Assembly (NCBI GenBank): GCA_046262295.1
Contig: JBHENC010000005.1
Coordinates: forward strand, 248,001-312,000
DNA from: JBHENC01 sp046262295
Lineage (GTDB): Bacteria > Acidobacteriota > Blastocatellia > Pyrinomonadales > Pyrinomonadaceae
Direction: 5' to 3'
DNA length: 64,000 nucleotides
A program made the translations under genes and the position numbers. The notes below the pieces were generated by a model. The model saw only the letters and a list, made by a program, of their open reading frames with translations. It had not been told where the DNA came from and did no database searches. Each line of letters opens with the position of its first letter. The stretch's first letter is position 1. Positions 8,697 to 16,471 of this stretch are shown here, one piece after another.

Positions 8697-9062
8697 TTAC
8701 ACGACGAACTCACGCGCGAGGGATAGCTCCGCCTTGCGTAGTTCAAAACGGCCGCGTCCGAGATTACCGTCCGGCTTGAGCGCCAGCGCGATAAAATAGT
8801 CGCGGTTAAAGAGCCGCATCACTATCGTCGCTTCTTCGAGCGTAATGACGAGTTCGCGTAGATTGCCGAGTCCCGTATCATTGCCCGTGCGTTGTGCGTT
8901 ACGCAGCAGCGAAGTGAATTCGGCGGCGGCGACATCGAGATTGGCGCTGGCGTCTTCCGCCAGTAGAACCTTCTCGACGGAGATGCCGTCCATGCCCATG
9001 ATGATCGCGCCGGTCGCGCCTTCCGTGTGTTCGAGAACGCTGTTCAGAGTCTCTTTGAACAT
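8697..9062 (-). CDS. Roadblock/LC7 domain protein, MglB-like
   Basis: A single roadblock/LC7 domain of 121 residues, the size of the MglB class, which acts as GTPase-activating protein or scaffold for the small Ras-like GTPase MglA in bacterial polarity and gliding or twitching. Visible features are GATGAIIMGMDGISVE at residues 16-31 and the central beta strands ELVITLEEATIVMRLF. A strong AAAGGAGG sequence lies 12 bases before the ATG. It starts 17 bases after the pilQ stop in the same direction and precedes the operon terminator, so it is the distal pilus-operon gene. No MglA-type GTPase gene is seen in this window. Confidence 0.85.
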   Translation of the reverse strand: MFKETLNSVLEHTEGATGAIIMGMDGISVEKVLLAEDASANLDVAAAEFTSLLRNAQRTGNDTGLGNLRELVITLEEATIVMRLFNRDYFIALALKPDGNLGRGRFELRKAELSLAREFVV

Positions 9063-9079
9063 TATAACTTGAGCCTCCT

Positions 9080-11293
9080 TTACGGGCGCGACGCAGGGCG
9101 TGCGGATGATGGCTGGGCTGCCGCCGGTGTCGTGCCGCCTTGCGCGGGCAGATTATCCAGCGTCGGTTGCGTGTTCGGCTGCGGTTGCTGCGAAGGCGTG
9201 TTGGTTGAAGGATTGCCGAGCGGCACGGGCTGCGCGATGGTCGTTGAGCGCGTACCGTCGCTGACTGTGCCCGATGTCGGGCGTCCGGCGAAATCCGGGC
9301 GATAGATGCGCGGCGTGATAAAGAACAGAATCTCTCTGGTCGAGCGCGTGGTCAACTTGCGCTTGAAGAGATTGCCGAGCACGGGGACGCTGGAGACGCC
9401 CGGTGTGCGGTCTTGGCTTTGTAGTTCCGTATCCGCAAGCACGCCGCCGATAACCGTCGTTCCACCATCCGGCACGAGCACTTCGGATTGCATACGTTGC
9501 GTGTCAATGCCGGGTGCGCCGGTCGTTGCGATAAGCCGGTTGACGGTATTATTTTCCGCGACGACGCGAAGAATTACCGTTCCGACATCGGTGATCTGCG
9601 GAGTAACGGAGAGACGCAGAGGCACGGAGACGTAGGTGGTCGTAAAGAGCAGCGCGCCGCCCGCGCCGCCCGACTGTGCGGTAGTAACCGGAATCTGCGA
9701 GCCGCTTTCGATCTGCGCCGGACGATTATTCAAAGCCGTGACGCGCGGGCTGGCGATGGTCTTGGCCTGACCTTTGTTTTCCGCCGCAGTAATCAGCGCG
9801 CTAATCTGCGCCGTGCCGATAATGCCCGTCGTCAAGCCGATAACCGTATTCGGAAGGTTCGCGCCAAGCGCGCCCGACGGATTAAGAATGCCCTGCGGAA
9901 TCCCGCCCGGCCTCAGCCCGATGGTGTTTCCGCCAGCGCCCCCAGCGCCACCCGGAGAACCGGGAGCCGTGCCCAACCCGGCAGTGCCGCCGGTTCGCGT
10001 ATTAATCGCCAGCGCATTGAGTTGCACGCCGAGATCGCGGCTGAAATTGCGGTCGGCGATGACGATGCGTGTTTCTATCTCAACCTGCGGTTCGGGTTGG
10101 TCGAGCAACGTGACAAGCTGGCGGACGGCTTGAATATTTTCTCTCACGTCCGTGACGATCAAGGTGTTGCTGCGCTGGTCTACTTCGATGCCGCCGCGTC
10201 TGGACAAACGGCGTTGAATGATGGGCAGGATTCCTTCATCGGCGCTCTTACCGCTGACGGCGCGATTGCCTGCGCCGACATCCGATAATTGACCGCCGAA
10301 AAGCGTGCCGTTGCCGGAAACGACGCCGCCCGCAAAGCCGCCCGTATTACCGGCGGTCTGCTCGAGCGTGCCGGAAGCGCGCGCGTAGTTGAGGCGTATG
10401 AATTCGGTGACGAGCGGCGAATTATCGAGCTGTGAATCTCTGATACGCTGTCGCGTCAGAGTTTCGCCCGCCAGCACTTCGGTTGTGGCGACGCGCAGCA
10501 AATTGCCGTTGATCTCAACGCCGAGACGATTCGCCTTCAGGATCGAATCGAGCACCACGTTCCAGGGCACGTTCGAGACGTTGATGGTCACGGGCACAGC
10601 GCCGACGGAGCTATCAATCACGAAGTTGACGCCGTACTGCTGCGTGAAATAGTTGAGCACGTCGCGTATGTCCGCGTTGGTCACGTTGATGTCTGCGGGT
10701 TCGCCGACAAAGCCGGGCTGACCGTACTGCACGCCTTGATCGGTTTGCGGTGTGGTATTCAAAGACGCCGCGTTTGAGCCGGGCAAAGGTTGCTGCACAA
10801 TCGGGGCGCGGGGCACGACGGGCGCGGGAGTCGGAGCCGGGCGCACAGGCGTTTGCGCGTTGTCCGGTGAAAGCTCCAAGACCACATCGTTGTCCGCGAG
10901 TTGCGAACGGTCGCGCACGGGCGCAAGCAAATTGACGCGCACGACGGCGGCGGCTGCTAACGGCTGCGCGCCGGGAAGACTCCGGCGCTCGATGGAGACG
11001 CCGGAAACAAGTGGCGACGTGACGGCGTAGTTGGGAGCCAGCCGCGAAGCGTCAACTCCGGGAAGCTCTACAATGATGGTGCGCGCATCGGGGCGCTTGA
11101 CGGCGTAGGCCAGCGGCGCTGTTCCCGAAATCGTAATCAGCGTTGTCGCGCCGGAATTGGTGGTGCGCACGCCTGTGACAAGCGGCGGAGCAGCAGCGGC
11201 ATTCGCAAAAGCGAAAACCTGAAGCAGACACACGAGCGAGAGGACGAGCGCGCCTCTTCGTGTGGCCGCAAATGTATGAAGCTGAGCAGGCAT
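9080..11293 (-). CDS. pilQ: Type IV pilus secretin PilQ
   Basis: Outer-membrane secretin through which the type IV pilus is extruded, 737 residues from the chosen ATG. That start has AAGGAGG seven bases upstream; the longer frame to 11335 adds 14 arginine-rich residues without a binding site. A signal peptide (hydrophobic about 16-35, ending near AAAAPP) is followed by an AMIN domain, a proline-rich linker, STN/secretin N domains (GDTLTRQ-like turn near 280) and the C-terminal secretin barrel with VPVLGNLFKRK and the terminal EILFFITPRI strand. Glycine-rich spacers sit within the N-domain/secretin part. It is the fifth pilus gene in the pilM-N-O-P-Q order. Confidence 0.95.
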   Translation of the reverse strand: MPAQLHTFAATRRGALVLSLVCLLQVFAFANAAAAPPLVTGVRTTNSGATTLITISGTAPLAYAVKRPDARTIIVELPGVDASRLAPNYAVTSPLVSGVSIERRSLPGAQPLAAAAVVRVNLLAPVRDRSQLADNDVVLELSPDNAQTPVRPAPTPAPVVPRAPIVQQPLPGSNAASLNTTPQTDQGVQYGQPGFVGEPADINVTNADIRDVLNYFTQQYGVNFVIDSSVGAVPVTINVSNVPWNVVLDSILKANRLGVEINGNLLRVATTEVLAGETLTRQRIRDSQLDNSPLVTEFIRLNYARASGTLEQTAGNTGGFAGGVVSGNGTLFGGQLSDVGAGNRAVSGKSADEGILPIIQRRLSRRGGIEVDQRSNTLIVTDVRENIQAVRQLVTLLDQPEPQVEIETRIVIADRNFSRDLGVQLNALAINTRTGGTAGLGTAPGSPGGAGGAGGNTIGLRPGGIPQGILNPSGALGANLPNTVIGLTTGIIGTAQISALITAAENKGQAKTIASPRVTALNNRPAQIESGSQIPVTTAQSGGAGGALLFTTTYVSVPLRLSVTPQITDVGTVILRVVAENNTVNRLIATTGAPGIDTQRMQSEVLVPDGGTTVIGGVLADTELQSQDRTPGVSSVPVLGNLFKRKLTTRSTREILFFITPRIYRPDFAGRPTSGTVSDGTRSTTIAQPVPLGNPSTNTPSQQPQPNTQPTLDNLPAQGGTTPAAAQPSSARPASRP

Positions 11294-11553
11294 GAATTCC
11301 CTCCTTCGGGGGAAGCGCCGTAACTTTTTCGCCACGCGCTACGCTCATCCTTCGAGTCTCTTTGGTTTCGAGACTCAACATAAAGCGCGCGCCGCACAAA
11401 CGCGAAAATGCCCGGCATTGGTTATTCAGGTCAAGTGGCATGGTGGACTTAGTCGCTTTGCGAAAGCTTTAAGCCCGACACGCCGGGTCAACGATTTCTC
11501 GCGCGACAATTCAGGCTCAGGCTCCGTTATTGCGCGCGAGATTGAAAAGAGAC

Positions 11554-12174
11554 TTACGGTTTTTCCGGTCTGGAAGATTTCTCTTCCTTTGCTTTACCGC
11601 CTTCAGCGGGCGCGCCCGCAGAGTTTCCCCGCGTCGCGGCCAGCGAATCGGACACGGCATCGGGCTTACGCAGCGGCTTCATCTCAACCGCCATATCTAC
11701 ACGACCGTTAGTCCAGCGCGTTTCGCGGCGAAATACGAGGCGGTTGTCTTCGATGGCGACCAATTGCCCGTCGTAAAACTTTTCGCCGGGGTAGATCACG
11801 TAGTTGAACTTAATCGGCGTTGCTTCGACCATCGCGGCATACCCGCGCGGCGTGCGAAAGATGCCGACGACTTGCAGTTCGCTTAAGAGCATCGCGGTCG
11901 TCGCTTTCGGCGCGGGCTGTTGCGCATCGCGGGCGGCGGCCTTCTGCTCTTTGTACTTGTCAACACGCTCCTGCACGGAGGGCGGCGTAACGACGACGAC
12001 GGGCGGCGCGACTTTCGGCATTTGGCGCTTGCGCGGCGGCGGCGGCTTGTACTTGGCGAATGGATCGCGTCCCTGCGCGAAAGCCTGCGGTGGCGTCGCT
12101 CCGCTGATGGCGAAAAGCACGCACAAGGTTAAACCGAAGAAGGCGAGATGCTTGAATGTGATGTGAATCTTCAT
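11554..12174 (-). CDS. pilP: Type IV pilus assembly protein PilP
   Basis: Periplasmic pilotin-like protein that links the PilN/PilO inner-membrane complex to the PilQ secretin. The chosen ATG at 12174 has AGGGG upstream and gives 206 residues starting MKIHITFKHLAFFG. The longer open frame to 12264 would overlap pilO. A signal sequence (about 7-28) ends before AFAQGRDPF. Then come a proline-rich linker and the PilP beta domain with ELQVVGIFRTPRGYAAMVEATP and YPGEKFYDGQLVAIEDNRLVF. The C-terminus is Lys/Glu-rich and low in complexity. A 260-base gap to pilQ holds no convincing gene. Confidence 0.88.
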   Translation of the reverse strand: MKIHITFKHLAFFGLTLCVLFAISGATPPQAFAQGRDPFAKYKPPPPRKRQMPKVAPPVVVVTPPSVQERVDKYKEQKAAARDAQQPAPKATTAMLLSELQVVGIFRTPRGYAAMVEATPIKFNYVIYPGEKFYDGQLVAIEDNRLVFRRETRWTNGRVDMAVEMKPLRKPDAVSDSLAATRGNSAGAPAEGGKAKEEKSSRPEKP

Positions 12175-12238
12175 TTTTATTTCCCCTGAAAAATCGTGAA
12201 CGAAGGCGCGAAAGTAAACGCGGTAATCTTGCCGTAGA

Positions 12239-12886
12239 CTATTTGGCGGCAGGCGCAGCCGCAACAGGAGCAGCGGCGGGCGCGGCAGCAGGCACGGGCG
12301 GCGTCGCGGCCTTCTGAAGTTTCTCGGCAGAGACGTAGTAGGCCGTTAAAACAAATTGCGCATCAATCGTACTGCCATGATTCTGCGCGGTCGCCTGATT
12401 GATCTTGAAGTCGGAGATGGAAACGATGCGCTGGTATCTCGCCATCTGATCGAAGAACTGGCGTAGATTGACGAAGCTGCTGTTGACGGCGACTTCGATG
12501 GGCTTGCCGCTATAAAAATCTTGTTGCACGTCATCCTTCGGCGAAAAGCGTCGCAAAGAGAGACGGCTGCCGCGCGCGCGATCCTGCACGCCCGCCAACA
12601 CGCTCGTCAATTCGCGCTGTTCCGGTAAGAGCGATTTTAATTCGTCATACTCTTCCTGACGGCTTTTGTATGCGGCACGGAATTCGTTCAAACGCTGCGA
12701 AGCGATCTGCGCCTGCGCATTCTGGCCTTGCAACACGGCGACTTTATCGTTCAGTTCCTTCGCTTCGGCGCGCGTGCCGCTGGTCACGAAGTAGCCGAAG
12801 CCGAAGTAGACGACAAGCGCGAGGCCGCCGAACACGCCCAGTTGGTAATACCAGGGCAACTCTTGCAGGTTTCCTATTTTTGGCAT
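12239..12886 (-). CDS. pilO: Type IV pilus assembly protein PilO
   Basis: Bitopic inner-membrane protein of the pilus alignment complex, 215 residues. The N-terminal LPWYYQLGVFGGLALVVYFGFGYFV segment (about 9-33) is the membrane helix, followed by a coiled coil (about 40-85, KELNDKVAVLQGQ) and the ferredoxin-like periplasmic domain with DFYSGKPIEVAVNSSFVNLRQF. The C-terminus is rich in Ala and Pro. It pairs with PilN. A GGGAAAC sequence precedes the ATG, and the gene sits 88 bases after pilN. Confidence 0.93.
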   Translation of the reverse strand: MPKIGNLQELPWYYQLGVFGGLALVVYFGFGYFVTSGTRAEAKELNDKVAVLQGQNAQAQIASQRLNEFRAAYKSRQEEYDELKSLLPEQRELTSVLAGVQDRARGSRLSLRRFSPKDDVQQDFYSGKPIEVAVNSSFVNLRQFFDQMARYQRIVSISDFKINQATAQNHGSTIDAQFVLTAYYVSAEKLQKAATPPVPAAAPAAAPVAAAPAAK

Positions 12887-12974
12887 AACTCGTTTCCCTT
12901 TTCAGATGAACGCGGATTTCAGGTGCGTGCGCCCGCGCGATAAAAGCGGATTGCTATTGATGAAGTGCGAAGCG

Positions 12975-13664
12975 TTATTTTTGCGCGACCTGATTGACGG
13001 CCACGCCGGGCGCAGAGCTTTGCGGCGCGGGGTTCGAGGGCTGATAACTGCATTTGATCGTGAAGTTCACCACCTCAACCGGCGGCGCATCGGCAAGTGC
13101 TGCCCCGGCAGCGGTAGCAGTCGGGGCGGTCACACTCGCAACGGCCTTACGCTCCGTCTCGATGCTCAGGTTACTGAACAGACCGGATGAAAATTCGAGG
13201 CTCTGGCCGAAGCGCGTAACGGAAGCTTCGTTTGGCGAGCCGCCCTTAATCACCAGATCGTTGCCCTTTTGCTCGACGCTTTCAAAATACAGATCGGGCG
13301 CGCCGTCGAAGCGTTGTTTGATTGCTGCAAGCACCGCGCTCGGGCCTTGCTGCGAAGTCCTCAGCCGGTGAATGGCATCAATGCGCGCCTGTATGTCTTT
13401 GGTCTTCTTTTCGAGATCGGCCTGCTCTTTATTAACGGCGGCCATCTGCGCGGCAATCTGTTGCTGACGATCAAGTTCTTTTTGCGCCGTGTCGCGTTGC
13501 GCGTGTGAGCTGAGGTAATCGTAGCCCATTCCGAGCACCGCGAGCGATGCGACGACGAGCGCGAGCAACAACATCTGCGTGCGCGGATTCAAGACCTTCT
13601 TTTCGACAACGGAGGCCGCGAGTGTGCGGTCTGTAACGGATTCCAGCAAATTGACTTTAATCAT
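12975..13664 (-). CDS. pilN: Type IV pilus assembly protein PilN
   Basis: Bitopic inner-membrane partner of PilO, 229 residues. The first residues MIKVNLLES are the conserved cytoplasmic PilN peptide that binds PilM. A membrane helix spans about 32-52, then a coiled coil (AQKELDRQQQIAAQMAAVNK) and a periplasmic ferredoxin-like fold follow. An Ala-rich low-complexity stretch and a serine/proline tail extend the C-terminus. The ATG overlaps the pilM stop by four bases, so translation is coupled. Confidence 0.93.
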   Translation of the reverse strand: MIKVNLLESVTDRTLAASVVEKKVLNPRTQMLLLALVVASLAVLGMGYDYLSSHAQRDTAQKELDRQQQIAAQMAAVNKEQADLEKKTKDIQARIDAIHRLRTSQQGPSAVLAAIKQRFDGAPDLYFESVEQKGNDLVIKGGSPNEASVTRFGQSLEFSSGLFSNLSIETERKAVASVTAPTATAAGAALADAPPVEVVNFTIKCSYQPSNPAPQSSAPGVAVNQVAQK

Positions 13665-14725
13665 CGCGCGTCCACTCCTCTCAAAGCGAGACCGACGGCA
13701 ACGGCCATTTCGGGAACGACCTCGCGCATATAATCGGGATCGAAACGTCTCGCATCCACTTTAATACCCTTGAACGGATCGAAGACTTCAATCGGCATCT
13801 CGAAACGATTTCCCAGATACTCGATTAGTCCGGGCAGCTTCGAGCCGCCGCCGGAAATAAGAATCTTTTGCACGGCAGAGCCGCCTTCTTCCGCCGTCGC
13901 CCGGTAAAAGTCCATTGTTTTTTGCACCTCGAGCGCAAGAATGTCCGAGACGGTTTCGAGAATCGGATCAATGGCTTCCTGCTCGGTGTTTTCCGGCAAC
14001 TGCAAGCCACGCTTGACGGCTTCCGCATGATCGAAGGCGATGCCGAACTCTTTCTGCAACAGCCCCGTGTACTGGTTTCCGCCGACGCTGACATCGCGCG
14101 TAAAGACGGAGCGCGCGCCATTGAGAATGTTGATATTCATCGTCGCCGCGCCGATATTGAGCAGCGCCACGACTTCTCCGGCCTGCGGATTGTAGTTGAC
14201 TTCGTAGCAGTTCTGGAGCGCGAAGGCGTCAACGTCAATAATGGCGGGTTGCTTTCCGGCGAGCTGAATGGCCTGCTTGACGTTGGCGATTTTGTCGCGC
14301 TTGCAGGCGGCCATCAAAACGTGTAAAGCGTCCGGCGAAGTGCCCGTAATCTGATAGTCGAGGCTTACGTCGGCGATGTCGAAAGGAATGTGCTCTTCGG
14401 CGTGCCAGTCAATGGATTCTTCGAGTTCTTCTTCGCTCATCTGCGGCACGACGATGTTCTTGACGATCACGGAGTGGCCGCTGACGCCCGCCGCGACTCT
14501 GTCCGTTTTAATGGCGTGTTCGCGGAAAATGTTCGAGATGACGTTCGACACATCGTTGAGTTCCATGATCTGCCCGTCAACGACCGAATCGGGCTGAATG
14601 TTTTCCAGACCGAGACTGACGAGTTGCAGGTTGCCCGGCTTGCCGCTCAGTTCGACGGCCTTGATCGAGCTGGAGCCGATGTCGAGTCCGACCAGACCCT
14701 TTTTCCCTAGACTGCGTTTAAACAT
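13661..14725 (-). CDS. pilM: Type IV pilus assembly ATPase-like protein PilM
   Basis: Actin-fold cytoplasmic protein that binds the PilN tail and nucleotides, 354 residues from the chosen start. That ATG at 14725 has AAGGA upstream and gives MFKRSLGKKGLVGLDIGSSS; the open frame extends 20 residues further without support. The phosphate 1 motif GLDIGSSSIKAVEL (about 11-24), the phosphate 2 region LLNIGAATMNINIL and the adenosine motif ISGGGSKLPGLIEYL are intact. It is the first gene of the pilus operon and lies 340 bases downstream of a predicted cyclic-di-GMP riboswitch. Confidence 0.94.
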   Translation of the reverse strand: MFKRSLGKKGLVGLDIGSSSIKAVELSGKPGNLQLVSLGLENIQPDSVVDGQIMELNDVSNVISNIFREHAIKTDRVAAGVSGHSVIVKNIVVPQMSEEELEESIDWHAEEHIPFDIADVSLDYQITGTSPDALHVLMAACKRDKIANVKQAIQLAGKQPAIIDVDAFALQNCYEVNYNPQAGEVVALLNIGAATMNINILNGARSVFTRDVSVGGNQYTGLLQKEFGIAFDHAEAVKRGLQLPENTEQEAIDPILETVSDILALEVQKTMDFYRATAEEGGSAVQKILISGGGSKLPGLIEYLGNRFEMPIEVFDPFKGIKVDARRFDPDYMREVVPEMAVAVGLALRGVDAR

Positions 14726-15067
14726 GAGTTGAATGTTCCTTGCGAAGTATGGATCGCTGTTGTCTGCCGCGCCGTAAACGAGCACGCGCTTTGCGCGCTC
14801 TGGAGAACTTGGCGCACGCCGTTTTCTTTTTAGGTGAGCTGATGATGGTGTGGGTGAATTTCATGTGCTGCGGCCAGAAGGCCAACGCCGATTCTTAAAT
14901 ATAGCAACGGATGGCGTGACGACACTGGTGGAGAAAGCATTTGTCGGCGCTCGCGTAAAGGGGGCACGGGCGCGTTCAAGAAAGATTTCAAAAGCGAGTG
15001 GACTTGTTAAGTGGAGGGACTGCTACGGGCAACGCGCAATAAAGTCGGACGCGCCACGAGAGGCCAT
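14726..15067 (-). other. Pilus operon leader between aptamer and pilM
   Basis: This 342-base stretch separates the aptamer from the pilM ATG. I find no canonical terminator hairpin with a T-run and no credible small gene in it; the open frame on the opposite strand (14850-15176) runs across the aptamer and is a shadow. A small GCGC-rich hairpin lies near 14785-14805. How ligand binding would alter expression is not evident from the sequence. Confidence 0.4.
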
Positions 15068-15164
15068 CTCACTTCGGCAACCCGGCCAAGTCAAAAACCA
15101 AAGCGGCCTGACTTCCGTAGGCTTTGCGACCCCCGCTCACGCGGAGTGTGCCTTTTCGTTTGAG
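15068..15164 (-). promoter_or_regulatory. Cyclic-di-GMP-I (GEMM-I) riboswitch aptamer
   Basis: On the minus strand the 97-base segment holds the GEMM-I signatures in order. The 5' side has AAAGGCACAC. A hairpin CCGC-GTGA-GCGG (15133-15144) is capped by a GNRA tetraloop, as expected for the helix that docks in the tetraloop receptor. GTCGCAAAGCCTACGG (core GCAAAGCC at 15120-15127) carries the intercalating A. A long hairpin closed by AAGTCA/TGACTT follows, then CCGGGTTGCCGAA (15073-15085). The ends CTCA/TGAG can pair. The base aligned with G20 of the Vibrio Vc2 aptamer is G, the form that binds c-di-GMP, not the A of cGAMP-binding variants. It lies between the promoter at 15278-15306 and pilM. 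Confidence 0.85.
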
Positions 15165-15277
15165 TTTCAAAGATAGCGACGCGCTGGCTTGCCTCTGTTT
15201 TTGCCCCGCACTCCGAAGAGATTCGCGCGCGTCGTACTCTCTTACCGGCAGCGAAATAGCTTCCACTGCCACAAACA

Positions 15278-15306
15278 AGAATACGACAATCGCAAAACAT
15301 TGTCAA
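15278..15306 (-). promoter_or_regulatory. Sigma-70-type promoter for the pilus operon
   Basis: On the minus strand TTGACA (15301-15306) is separated by 17 bases from TATTCT (15278-15283). The -35 is perfect and the -10 matches four of six positions. Transcription would begin near 15271 and run through the riboswitch into pilM, giving a leader of about 545 bases. Confidence 0.75.
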
Positions 15307-15412
15307 CGGCTTTTTACGAAGTTAAACCAGCGAAATTAAAGCTCGAAAAAGAGGAGAAGGCGAAAAAGACCGAACTACGGCTTCTAAGTAATTTATTTTC
15401 TACTGTTTAACC

Positions 15413-16252
15413 TTATCTCTCGCTGACTGTCTTAGTCTCTGCTGCGGCATTGGCTGGAGAATTGGTTGCGTTTGGTTTAACACGGATGGTCTTGGCGGGA
15501 ATGCCCACTTTCACGTGATACGGTTCGACATCCTTGGTGGCGACCGCACTGCTTCCGACCATCGCCTGTGCGCCGACCTGCACTCCAGCGAGCACCGTCG
15601 CGTGATACGTGATGCGTGCGCCATCGCCGATGCGCGTGACACGGTTTTCGACGTCGTTGATGTCAACGATATCGTGCGTGTGCGAATAGATGTTGGCGTA
15701 ATCGGAGAGGGACACGTTGTTGCCGATCTCTATGCCGCCGCGATCATCAAGCAGCACGTGGCGATGCACCACGACGTTATCACCGAACGATAAATTGTAG
15801 CCGAAAGACCATTCGACGAAGTGCCAGCACTTGAAGTTCGCGCCGACGCGGCGAAAGACGAGGGGCGCGAGCATTCGCCGGAAGCGATGACCGAGCAGCG
15901 CATTCTGGCCGAGCGGCGAGCGGTCGTACATCTGCCACAGCCACACGAAAGGCTTGCGTTCGGCATACGCCGCCGCATCAATGTCAGGGTAATATTCCGG
16001 CTCCGTCGTCACATTGCGCGGATCGAAGTTATGCAGCACGGCGCGCGCGGCTGGCGAAAGCGAGTCGGCATCGGGCGCGCGATTGAGGCTCTCGCCATGC
16101 GCGGCTATGCCGTAATAGATTTCATAAAGCGTATCGCGCACGACATCGTTCGGATCGCGCCGCCCGTCGGTTAAAGCTTGGTGCAACGCCTCCAGAAATT
16201 CATCGAAGGCGGCTTCGGCGGGCGGCTGGGCGCGTAGTTGACGATACGACAT
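15413..16252 (-). CDS. Left-handed beta-helix (hexapeptide) acetyltransferase
   Basis: Acyltransferase of the maltose/galactoside acetyltransferase (LbH) family, 279 residues from the ATG at 16252, which has AGAGG nine bases upstream. An N-terminal helical part of about 100 residues precedes the hexapeptide repeats, seen as GDNVVVHRHVLLDD, IEIGNNVSLSDYANIYSHTH (the His of THD is the likely catalytic base), ARITYHATVLAGVQVGAQAMVG and VGIPAKTIRVKP. The expected reaction is acetyl-CoA-dependent O-acetylation of a sugar or surface glycan. The longer frame to 16414 has no binding site. It stands alone downstream of a divergent gap. Confidence 0.85.
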   Translation of the reverse strand: MSYRQLRAQPPAEAAFDEFLEALHQALTDGRRDPNDVVRDTLYEIYYGIAAHGESLNRAPDADSLSPAARAVLHNFDPRNVTTEPEYYPDIDAAAYAERKPFVWLWQMYDRSPLGQNALLGHRFRRMLAPLVFRRVGANFKCWHFVEWSFGYNLSFGDNVVVHRHVLLDDRGGIEIGNNVSLSDYANIYSHTHDIVDINDVENRVTRIGDGARITYHATVLAGVQVGAQAMVGSSAVATKDVEPYHVKVGIPAKTIRVKPNATNSPANAAAETKTVSER

Positions 16253-16471
16253 AGCTCTTTTACCTCTTAACCGGAACGCGCCAGCGGCCTGCGCCCAGTT
16301 GCATAATTCGATTAATAGTGCGGGATAGGCATTCAAAGTATCACAGACAAAATTGCACGGCAACGCGCAGCAAGCTCGCGTATAAAGCACGCCGGAAAAT
16401 TCTCGACGGCGCACGTCCGACCCTTGTGCGCCTTGCCTCGCGCGATGCCGGACGGTTAGGATAAATGAACG

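Noticed and set aside
11052..11441. Minus-strand frame between pilP and pilQ
   Set aside because: It overlaps the pilQ signal peptide in another frame and shows no conserved features.
14850..15176. 108-codon plus-strand frame opposite the pilus leader
   Set aside because: It covers the conserved riboswitch core and the leader, which explains the sequence better than a gene does.
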